A stretch of DNA of 64,000 nt from Eremomyces bilateralis CBS 781.70 (Eukaryota; Ascomycota; Dothideomycetes; Eremomycetales; Eremomycetaceae), in the NCBI RefSeq assembly GCF_010015585.1, contig NW_022985069.1, positions 470,744-534,743 on the forward strand, given 5' to 3'. The notes beneath the pieces were generated by a model that saw only the letters and a list, made by a program, of their open reading frames with translations, ran no database searches and had not been told where the DNA came from. A program made the translations under genes and the position numbers. The first letter of the stretch is position 1. Each line of letters starts with the position of its first letter. Positions 46,865 through 56,466 of this stretch are shown here, piece by piece.

Positions 46865-48541
46865 ATGGCGAAACGACGCGCTGCTGAACCGTTGGAAGCA
46901 GTAGCACATGCCGACTCGCCCGCGTCCAAGAAGTCCAAAGTCGACGACGTTCCAGACGAGTCGGAGCTGGTCGAGAACGATGCCCCAACCAACGGTCACC
47001 TTATGAACCCTCGAACGCAAGATGCCGAAAAGCTGGATATCCTTGGAGCCGCCGAACAAGAGCATGAGGAGCTGGAGGAAACCGGCTTCGACTCCGAGGA
47101 GGAAGACATGCAGGCCGCGCCGAAACGGCAAACCGCCCCGACGGAGGGATACGACGATCTATACCTCGACACCATCAAGCGAGCCGTCCTCGACTTCGAC
47201 TTCGAGAAACTGTGTTCCGTCACGCTGTCCAACATCAACGTCTACGCGTGCCTGATTTGCGGCAAATATTACCAGGGACGGGGCACCAGTTCGCAGGCAT
47301 ACTTCCACGCGCTGGACGAAGGGCACCATGTGTACATCAATATGGCGACGAAGAAGGTGTACGTCCTCCCCGAGGGATACGAAGTCAAGAGCAAAAGTTT
47401 GGACGACATCAAGTTTGTGGTAGACCCCGTGTTCAACAAGGCAGATGTCATGGCATTGGACAGAGAGCAAAAGACAGCCTGGGATCTAGTGAATCGAAAG
47501 TACGTTCCAGGATTCGTGGGGATGAACAATATCAAGGCGAACGATTACTTCAACGTCATCATCCATGCTCTCGCGCACGTCGCCCCCCTCCGCAACTATC
47601 TCATGCTGGAAGACCTCTCGAACCGACCGCAGCTCGCTCAGCGATTCAGCATCCTCGTGCGGAAGATCTGGAATCCACGAGCATTCAAAGCGCACGTTTC
47701 CCCCCACGAACTTCTTCAAGAAGTGGCCTTGCGGTCCGGAAAGCGCTTTAACCTGACCGAACAGGCGGATCCGGTCGACTTCCTGACCTGGTTCCTCAAC
47801 CATCTGCATCTGGCCCTGGGAGGCAGCAAAACCAAGCCCGGCACGAGCATCGTGCAGCGCGTCTTCCAAGGGGCAATGAAGGTCGAATCCCAACTGATCA
47901 CCGCGCGAGCCGACGCCGGCGATCGGCTGCGCTTCGAAGACGCGGACGTGCAGACCGAGACGCAGCGATACATGTTCCTAACCCTCGACCTCCCGCCCGC
48001 GCCGCTGTTCCAAGACGAGCTCGATCGCAACATCATCCCACAAGTGCGATTGGGCGAGATCCTATCCAAGTACGACGGCCGCCGCGCGCAAGAACGGCTG
48101 AACCACCGCCGCCGCTACCGTCTACTGCATCCGCTCCCCCCCTATCTCCTCTTCCACATCAAGCGGTTCAGCACCAACAAATTCGTCTCGGAGCGCAACC
48201 CCACCATCGTCACATCCGACCGCCCCTCAATCGACATGGCCGAGTACGTGGAGCCGAACCCCAGCCTGCACTCCCCCGCGGACCCGATCATGTACGATCT
48301 GGTCGCGAACGTCACGCACGAGGCGGTGCGGATCCGCGACGACAGCGTGGAGGGGGAGGCGGAGAAGAAGGTGTGGCACGTGCAGCTGCGGGACAAGAGC
48401 CGCGACGAGTGGATCGAGGTGCAGGATCTGTTTGTGGAGAAGATCATGCCGGAGACGCTGTTTACAAAGGAGAGTTATGTGCAGGTGTGGGAGCGACGGC
48501 GGGGGCCGGCGAAAGGGAAGGGTAGGGAGGGGGGGAGATAA
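46865..48541 (+). CDS. sad1: SAD1/USP39-type U4/U6.U5 snRNP assembly factor (inactive ubiquitin protease fold)
   Basis: Single exon, 558 aa. The N-terminus is charged and acidic with a KKSK signal. A UBP zinc finger follows (CSVTLSNINVYACLICGKYYQGRG and HALDEGHHVYINM). The USP fold starts at GFVGMNNIKANDYFNVIIHAL, where Asp (D of AND) stands in place of the catalytic Cys, as in human USP39. The protein is therefore a scaffold for tri-snRNP assembly and not a protease. LPPYLLFHIKRFSTNKF and the C-terminal QDLFVEKIMPETLFTKESYVQVWERR are conserved. The last 220 nt are G-rich. Confidence 0.95.
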   Translation: MAKRRAAEPLEAVAHADSPASKKSKVDDVPDESELVENDAPTNGHLMNPRTQDAEKLDILGAAEQEHEELEETGFDSEEEDMQAAPKRQTAPTEGYDDLYLDTIKRAVLDFDFEKLCSVTLSNINVYACLICGKYYQGRGTSSQAYFHALDEGHHVYINMATKKVYVLPEGYEVKSKSLDDIKFVVDPVFNKADVMALDREQKTAWDLVNRKYVPGFVGMNNIKANDYFNVIIHALAHVAPLRNYLMLEDLSNRPQLAQRFSILVRKIWNPRAFKAHVSPHELLQEVALRSGKRFNLTEQADPVDFLTWFLNHLHLALGGSKTKPGTSIVQRVFQGAMKVESQLITARADAGDRLRFEDADVQTETQRYMFLTLDLPPAPLFQDELDRNIIPQVRLGEILSKYDGRRAQERLNHRRRYRLLHPLPPYLLFHIKRFSTNKFVSERNPTIVTSDRPSIDMAEYVEPNPSLHSPADPIMYDLVANVTHEAVRIRDDSVEGEAEKKVWHVQLRDKSRDEWIEVQDLFVEKIMPETLFTKESYVQVWERRRGPAKGKGREGGR

Positions 48542-49383
48542 GCGTCATGTCTTGTATGTATATAATATAATCTTCGAATCCTCCAAAACATCATCCGCGA
48601 CAGTCATAAGGTACTGGGTGCGATTCGTGTAGACCCGACAATTACTCGGAGTCACCCATCTCGGCAGGAGCGAAATTCCATCAAGCCCAACGGCGGAATC
48701 TCTCTCAAATCAGACGTACACGCGGACTTCAAAAATCACAGCAACATCAATCACATCAATCACGTCAAGTGGTCATGTATCCCTTCGTGGCGCTTCGTAC
48801 CCATCGCCGTCAATTAAGACGACACACGGGAGGATGCTTCCTATACTCCAGGACGTGGTTCTCTCTACAGAGCATTGAACCGCAGAGCGGATGGCAACAC
48901 TACCGCTGTGGAATGCTAGCGGAGGTCGTGGCTGCTCTGATGCTTTTTTGATGAAGATTCCCAAGGTTGCGAGGGTGCGAGAAGTTTTTATGCGATGCGG
49001 AGGGGTGGGGCGGACGGGGCGGACCAGGTGTGCAGATTGTGATTGGTTGGGATCTGCTAGGCCTTAAGGCTGTAAGGCCAATAGGGCTGTAAGGCATGAA
49101 GATTGTTTGTATCACAGAGTCGCCTTGAGGTTGAAATGATCGGAAGACTCAAGACTGCCGTAGATGGCCATTCAGCTGGGTTCTACGGTCTATAGGCACT
49201 GCGCGGTTTATGTGGCCACATATGGATCTACTGGTATATGTCGAATTGTTGACATGGAAAGATCCTTGATATGCATTCGATTAGAAAATGCACGACCCTG
49301 GCTGTCCGGTATCAGGTGCAATGCTAAAGACAACCATCAAGCAAATTTGAGATCCAGTACGCCAAGTACACATGTCCCGTCCC
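48542..49383. other. Convergent spacer SAD1 / proteasome beta-4
   Basis: No gene was recognised. A small local repeat GGCTGTAAGGC occurs twice at about 49067-49099. Confidence 0.45.
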
Positions 49384-50208
49384 TTATGCACTCCTTACAA
49401 CATGGTCATCGGTGTATTCCTCCTCCCGAATTCCATCTCTGGTGATAATCTTTACGGCAATCTGGTCAATCGCGTTAGTTCGGCGACGTCCTCATCGTCG
49501 TGCTGGATTAGCTTACCCCTTTGAAGTCAACTGGCAATCGTCGTCTTAGCTCATCTGTGCACATCCGGAGGATCTTCATTCCCGTCTCTAGGTCGATATC
49601 GGGATGGTGGTGCTTGTCGAGAATGGAGAGGCAGTAGTACCTAGAATCCGTTAGCTCCTGTAGATGCATCCCAACACCTTGACACATACTGAGCATATCC
49701 GTGCGCCGCATACGGCAGGGGAACACATGATGCAAGGTAGTCGATCCAGTATAGACTCGGCTTCTCAGTAATCGAATCGAAGCCGCCCAAGAGTAGGTTC
49801 ACAGTATACGGTCTTCGACTCCGTAATGATCTCGCCAGTTCCCCTCGGACAAAGCTCGCCACTGCCGGCGGACCGAGATGTGTATCGTTTCGCATGGAAT
49901 ATAGCTGGATGTTGGCCTGGATGTACTCCGCGAATTGGACTGAACCGTATGGTCAGCCTCCGTCCACCATAGCTGTGCAACTTGACTACATACCCGTATC
50001 TCCCGCTTCTCCTGAAAAGGCCATGAGCGTCTGCTTATTCAACTCCCGTGTCTTGTCATCGGTGGCTTTGAGGATGGTGGCTCCACGCATCGCAGCCTTC
50101 GATGAGGCCATGATGGTGAAGTCCTTCCCGGTGATTCCAAGTAAGACCTCCCTGACTTCGCGTTAGCTCTATTCCGATGGCAAGATACATTGCGAGAGAT
50201 CCTTACAT
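49384..50208 (-). CDS. pre1: 20S proteasome beta-4 subunit (PRE1/PSMB2 type)
   Basis: Five exons (50208-50207, 50151-49994, 49939-49690, 49640-49517, 49461-49384; introns 49-55 nt) give 203 aa. The start codon itself is split: AT on exon 1 and G on exon 2, across a GTAAGG...TCAG intron, giving the canonical MEVLLGITGKDF. This is a non-catalytic beta subunit, without a processed N-terminal Thr. Landmarks are [81 protein letters not shown] and the C-terminal DFKGIAVKIITRDG. It is divergent from UTP13. Confidence 0.94.
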
Positions 50209-50535
50209 GTTTGCAGATGTATTTGAAGGGGCGTTTGAGGATATAAGTAGAAGAAGTGAACGGGAATAGCACCAGCAGTTGGAGTTGAGTGTTGAATGGA
50301 GACGCGGAAGCTCCAGGTGCCTGGCTGAGCTCGGACCAACGACGCACTCCCAGTTGGAGTCTGTTGGACCCACTCTGAAATTTTCCAGATTGTAGATTTC
50401 GAAATGGAGGGAAAGGTTGGAATATAATTCAATTTCACTCCACACTTCATTTTCTATGCATGTACAGTAAGGTGCGACGGGCCACGTTCTTATTGAAGCC
50501 CAGTCTATAATTAAGAGCTTGGATCAGACGGAGAA
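50209..50535. promoter_or_regulatory. Bidirectional promoter PRE1 / UTP13
   Basis: This 327-bp spacer lies between two divergent starts of housekeeping genes. No proteasome-type PACE element was recognised. Confidence 0.6.
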
Positions 50536-53500
50536 ATGTCTCAAAAGGCCACCCTCAAGACCACGTTCGACCGCACCCAGGTCATCCAGCCCTTCTATAC
50601 CGGGGCGGGTGTTGCGCTGAGCCAGGATGGCCGAGTCCTTGCGACTTGCGTTGGGGAGGATGTCCTGCTCACCGATATGCGATCCGGGCAAGTTCTATCA
50701 CGGATAGAAGGCGTAAGTGCTCAAGATAGCAGCTCTCGTCATCCGGTTCTGACATGTTGACTGGTAGTAGGATGGTGAAATAGTTACGAGTCTCTCCTGT
50801 ACGGCCATACGTTTGTTCCGATCTCGATTCACGGTTCTAACAAGCCCTAGTAACCCCCTCCGCAAGCCATGTCATCGCCTGTTCCCGCTCCTTGTCGATG
50901 CGGATATACGCGATCGATGCGCCATCAGAAGATGCGACGGTCGAAGCAACCTTGCTCCGCACATTGAAGCCGCACTCGGCTCCGGTCATCGTCTGCGCTG
51001 TAGATAAGACCGGTACACTCCTTGCAACGGGGGGCGCAGATGGCGTCGTCAAAGTTTGGGACATCCGCGGCGGGTATGTCACGCACACTTTTCACGGGCA
51101 CAGCGGGATCATATCTGCGTTATTGTTCTTCGAGGTGGACCCGTCGACGCATCCCGAAACTAGCAAGAATACTGCCGGCCGGAAGCGGAAAGCGAACAGA
51201 AATGAAGTTGAGCAGGCCGAGGAGAACAACACCGCGGGCTTTCGACTGGCCTCGGGCGGTGAGGACGGAAAGGTGCGCGTATGGAATCTCCTCAAGCGGT
51301 CCACCGTCGCCATCCTGGATTCCCATGTCTCGGTAGTCCGAGGGCTTGACTACTGCCCCGAGGAAAATGCTTTAGTTTCCGCCAGTCGCGACCAGACAGC
51401 CATAATTTGGGATACTCAGACGTGGAAGACCAGAAACACCATACCAGTGCTCGAAGCCGTCGAAAGCTGTGGCTTTTTGCAGGGCGGGTCTGTGATCTTT
51501 ACGGCGGGCGAGAGAGGCTGCGTCCGATTATGGTCGGCGACGAAAGGAGAAGAAGTCACCGCCGAGCAGGACGAAGGTACAGAGACGGAAGCCATCCTCT
51601 CGGTCCTTTCGTCTGACCAGCTTCCCTTCCTCCTATCCGTCCATGCGGATCAGACTTTGGTGATGCACTCCTTAAGTCCGCTTACCGAAGACGGCTTAAA
51701 ACTGCCCATACCTCCATTACCTATATTGCGCCGCATATCCGGAACACATGACGAGGTCATTGATCTTGCGCTCATAGGTCAACATGGAAAGTATCTAGCA
51801 CTGGCCACAAACACCGAAGAGGTTCGCATCGTTTCCCTTGAAAGTCGGCAGGATACAGAGTCCTCAAATGACTCGTTCACTGGGGCATACTTTGGTTCGG
51901 ATATTGCACAGCTGAAGGCCCACGAGGACATTGTCATTACAATCGATGTTGATCCATCAGGACATTGGCTTGCCACCGGTTCGAAGGATAACACGGCCAG
52001 AATATGGAGGATGGATCCAGAGAACAACTCCTATGGCTGCCACGCTGTGTTCACTGGGCACGCCGGTGCTTTGGGTGGTATAGCAATGTCGCATTCCGAT
52101 CCCGAAACCGACGATCCTTTGTCCCGACCGCCACGCTGGTTGGTGACTGGCAGCCAGGACCGAACAGTCAAACGGTGGGAAGTCCCTCCTTACGTGCCCG
52201 GCAGAACGAATACGCCAGGGAAGGCTAAGTACACACGGAAGGCACATGACAAGGAGATCAACGCTCTCGACGCCTCATACCACCCCCGGGACCCCGTCTT
52301 CGCTTCCGCATCGCAGGACAAGACGGTGAAGATTTGGGATGTCGAGAGCGGTGAAACCCTCGGTGTCCTGCGCGGGCACTCGCGCGGTGTGTGGGCAGTG
52401 CGGTTCAGCCCCCTGGATCCTTCGATATCCATCCAAGGCGCGCAGCACCAGGGGACTGCGAAAGGGAAGGGATGGGTGGCCACCGGCGGTGGAGACCGGA
52501 CCGTACGGATTTGGAGTTTGGTCGACTATAGCTGCGTCGCGACGCTCGAAGGGCACTCGAACAGTGTGTTGAAGGTGGTGTGGCTGCCATCGCCCTCGAT
52601 GGCCGTAGATTCGTCCGCGAACAATGACGACGAGATGGACGTAGACGGCGGATCCGCCAAACCGCAGAAATCCACCGACAAACGAACACTCGTAGCGTCA
52701 GCGGCCGCGGATGGCCTTGTCAAGGTCTGGGACCTCTCGATCGGCGAATGCGCCACCACGTTGGACGGCCACGAGGACCGCGTCTGGGGCCTGGCCGTGA
52801 TCGATCCCGCCAAGAACGCGGGGACATACTCCGAGTATAATCCGCTCTTCTCCACGCGCACGCTGATCTCCGGTGGCGCTGACGCAGTGCTCAATTTCTG
52901 GAGCGATACGTCGGCGTCCACGGCGTCCGCCGCTGCGGAGCGCGAGGAGCGGATCATCGAGGAAGATCAGGAGTTGTCGAACCTGCGGTATGCCGGGAAG
53001 TTGCGCGAGGCCGTCGGGTTAGCTATTGCCATGGAACGACCCAGCACGCTGTTGAGCCTGTTCACCGAGGTTCTGCAAAAGAGCGCCGAAGCACACAATC
53101 CACACGAAGACGGTGAAACCATGGATGTCGACGTCAGTTCGACCACCGTCTCCCACCACCAGCGTCGACGAGTCCGAAAGATCGGCACCGACACCGACAA
53201 CGAAACCCTCAACGCCATCGTAAACGCCCTCAGCGACTCGCAAATCTTCGCTCTCCTCCTCTGGCTCCGCGACTGGAACGCCAGCGCCAAGAACTCCGGC
53301 ACCGCGCAGCGGGTGCTCTATGCGATCGTGCGCAACGTGCCAGCGGAGCGGATGGCGAAGCTGCATGGAGGGACGGTCACGGACGGGGGGCCGGAGGGGA
53401 AGCGGTTCCGGAAGGGGAAGGCGGAGTTGAAGGACGTGGTTGCGGCGCTGGCGGCGTATACGGAGCGGCATATACAGAGGGTGGATGAGTTGCAGGAGGA

Positions 53501-53555
53501 GAGCTATTTGGTAGATTTCACGTTGGGGGAGATGGATGACGTTGGGGGGGGTTGA
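50536..53555 (+). CDS. utp13: UTP13-like WD40 component of the U3 snoRNP (SSU processome)
   Basis: Three exons (50536-50712, 50771-50798, 50845-53555; introns 58 and 46 nt) give 971 aa. Exon 2 is a 28-nt microexon. Two WD40 propellers are evident: GGADGVVKVWD, SGGEDGKVRVWN, SRDQTAIIWD, TGSKDNTARIWR, TGSQDRTVKRWE, SASQDKTVKIWD, GGGDRTVRIWS and ADGLVKVWD are clear blades. The C-terminal Utp13 domain follows (LRYAGKLREAVGLAIAMERPSTLLSLFTEVL, then LRDWNASAKNSGTAQRVLYAI). The protein belongs to the UTP-B complex needed for 18S rRNA processing in the nucleolus. Length is slightly above yeast Utp13 (817 aa). Confidence 0.95.
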
Positions 53556-54076
53556 TGGCGGGATAGAGTGCTACTTGTATAAAGCTCTGAGTGAGGAACT
53601 AATCGAAGCCTACTGGTCATGGATTGTGTTTACATTGCGTTCTTATCGTCATACTCCGTCTGAGTTCGCCAGTCGTCGACTCTTTTGAGCTTGAACCCAT
53701 GGGACCGCTTTCTTCTCCGCTTCCCCGGCGGACTCGTTAATGAGGGCCGTTTATGGAATATGCACTGTTAGATCTGTCCTTGCTTATATTGCCCCGAGAT
53801 CACTCAGTGAAAACATTTTCGTGTCTTGTCTACCCTACCGTTGCGATTACATTTTCAATATCGAGTCCAACTCTCAATCAATTGTTTGCCAGAATTGCCA
53901 ATGAAGACTTTGATTTCTTTCTGCCTATTCTCATGTCAATCTAGAGTTTAGTTTCCATTTTCCAACTGCTGGGACAGCCTCATGCCTGCAATTCATCATA
54001 GTCTTTGTCCAGCAAGCTAGTTCAAATCGGTCTGTTCATGTCAGTGCTGCGAGTGCTGGGAGTCAAATACCGACTT
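53556..54076. other. Convergent spacer
   Basis: The spacer lies between the UTP13 stop and the Cys-rich gene stop. It is AT-rich and nothing was recognised. Confidence 0.4.
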
Positions 54077-54640
54077 CTAATCAATCGTATTGATCTGCAA
54101 ACCTGCACATTCTCCCCATCGGCAGGATTGTAAATTGTATGTCTGGTCCTTCAGCACAACTCCCCAATCGTTCGCGTCCACTTTCCCAATCTTACGTATC
54201 AACGCCGCTTCACCTGGGACAGCCGGGTTTAAACACCGCTGCCAGTCCAAGCAGAAGACAATGCAACTGGCGCATCGCAAGTTCTTGTGCCCGCACTCGC
54301 ACGGCTCGAAAGCTATTAGACTCTTGGGGCCTTCGCGCCCTTTGTTAGACCGACCACACCTGTGGCACACGAAGCCATGTGTAACGAGGTCAGGGCGACC
54401 ATTTACCACGGAGTAAGTACCGAACTTCACCTTGCAGATAGCCCAAGAATCTATCTTGCAGTCGAGGCAAAGGGCGCGGTCGCACGCTTGGCAGCGAAGG
54501 GTGCCGAGCGGTCTCGACGGAGTCGGCTTGCGGGAGTCGAGAGTTTCGCTGTCCGGTGTAGGGAACGGGGTTTGCTCACCGCAGTGACGGCAGATCCAGT
54601 GGGAGGCGTCCAGCAACTTGTTAAAGGTTTGACAATACAT
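54077..54640 (-). CDS. Cys-rich multi-zinc-ribbon hypothetical protein
   Basis: Single exon, 187 aa. Four regularly spaced Cys pairs are visible: CRHCG, CQACDRALCLDC, CHRCGR and CECGHKNLRCASC. This suggests two or three small zinc ribbons. There is no signal peptide or membrane segment. The family is not recognised. A short variable linker (TPDSETLDSRKPTPSRP) follows the first knuckle. The clean stop, continuous frame and Cys pattern support a real gene; no introns are needed. Confidence 0.65.
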   Translation of the reverse strand: MYCQTFNKLLDASHWICRHCGEQTPFPTPDSETLDSRKPTPSRPLGTLRCQACDRALCLDCKIDSWAICKVKFGTYSVVNGRPDLVTHGFVCHRCGRSNKGREGPKSLIAFEPCECGHKNLRCASCIVFCLDWQRCLNPAVPGEAALIRKIGKVDANDWGVVLKDQTYNLQSCRWGECAGLQINTID

Positions 54641-56466
54641 ATTTAACTGGTGGTTATATAAGGTTGGTTGAGGTTGTTTCTGATGGAAGATTGGAACCTT
54701 GGAGTCGGCAGGCGCTTTATATAACCGTTTGGCCTATATATATAGCATCAAAGAAATATATGAATAGGATACACATTGTTCCTATGGTGGGTTGACAATG
54801 TCGATACCTTTTGTCCACCAAGTTTCTATATTGAGGTTCTGGGTCCAGAACAAAGAATATCGACTGAAAACAAAGATTTCAGGGAAATAAGAACCGTTCT
54901 ACAAATTCATTGCATTCCAGGTGTTTTACATCCATTGAACACGTGGGATCCTAGGTATTTTGAAGATTCAGGTTCATTCTCACGAAACTCGATTCCGACA
55001 GGACAACTTCCGCCACCATTCACCTTCGCAAGTTCCCGGAAATTCAGCATTGGCGACAATTTTCGTCGCACAAATCCTATCTATCATTGCCATTTACCGT
55101 TTGCTTCGCTAAATGGACTCCCTAGAGAGGGTTGATCACCTTGATCGCCTGTTCCAAGCCGGATCTCTGCGACCAGCTAAAAGGGGGAAGAGGGACTAAG
55201 GTGGCAAGCCAAGCGCTGCAATTAATGCGTATAGTAAGAAATCATAGTAGGCGATTAAAGGTCTATGACTTTGTTTGATAGTTCATGATCTCGCTCATGT
55301 TCATCTGAAGCACCAGATTCATATGGTGCTCGCATTCAGTGCGACGCCCAACTATACAGACCCAATACAAGAATATACAATTCGACATAAGGTAATAAAT
55401 CAAGTGATGACCGTGACGTTCATGTTTTCCAAACTGAATTATGTTTAAAATAGATAAGATACATCTTCCGACTCTAGGCGCTGTGGATTACGTCTAACAA
55501 TGGCGCTTTAGGGGCACAATTATTGTATCAGTCGCATCAGTGTCGAAAGAACCTGGCCATGGAAAAGAATAGTGTCAAGGGAGTCTGACAATTTCTACTG
55601 GTTTATAATTGCATTTAAACGCCGATATTCTGTTTCAAGATATCATATTTCCCTTAGACTGTAAGCTACTCTCCCTTTTCGGCTAGAAACACCTTCGTTG
55701 TTATTAATTACTTCGTATATTTGGTTGACGCTGAGCAACTCGACGAGCCGCAGTCGGCGACCTTAATGAACAAGCCGCCCTGATTAGACGGCTTAAGGGT
55801 ACACATCGTGATAATGCTGATATTAGCTTGGAGTTGCTTGATGCTGTTCATTCAGGCGAACCACGGTCAGCTACGTTGACTAGTTCATGGTTCTCGAGAT
55901 GTGTGTTAACACTAAATACGGACATTTTAATTAATACGCTCTTCAGACCGGTAGTCCCTGTGTGTAGGTGTTACTGCAGGAGGTGCTGTCGCGAAGATAG
56001 TGGTTGATAGATTCAAGGATAATGCAATTGAAGTCGTTTGAACCTTGGGCGGTAGCTACCTTTTTATACTGGCAGCAATTAGACCTGGTGAGTCAATATG
56101 ATTTAAAAGTTCACGAGTCCTAGGCAAATTGATAGCGTGTTTGAGCCCATAATGACTAATGCGGCAGCAAGATACCAACGCACTGTTTTAACCAGCAATA
56201 TCCCTTCACAAGACCCTGTCAGTCGTAAAGCTTGTCTGATATCCACCGTTGCCACCGATCATAAACAATGCAAGTCTAATAGAATCGATTTCCATTTCCT
56301 AGGCATATCATGCGATATGCCCAACGCCAAACACTCTTTAGCAACGGCTATGCCGTCGTGCTCAATATCAAATCCAAGCCAACTCCCACTTCCACAAGGA
56401 AGACGCCTCCTATATGCAAATATGCCAAGTCATTGAATCATCACGCGGGCACAGCCCTATTCTCCT
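54641..56466. other. AT-rich gene-poor interval
   Basis: This 1.8-kb stretch has no clear gene. An open stretch at about 55736-55915 (plus strand) reads RAAVGDLNEQAALIRRLKG then DISLELLDAVHSGEP, which looks like the helical segment found after the DNA-binding domain in fungal transcription factors. No start, DNA-binding domain or introns were found, so it is treated as a possible relic only. Confidence 0.4.
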
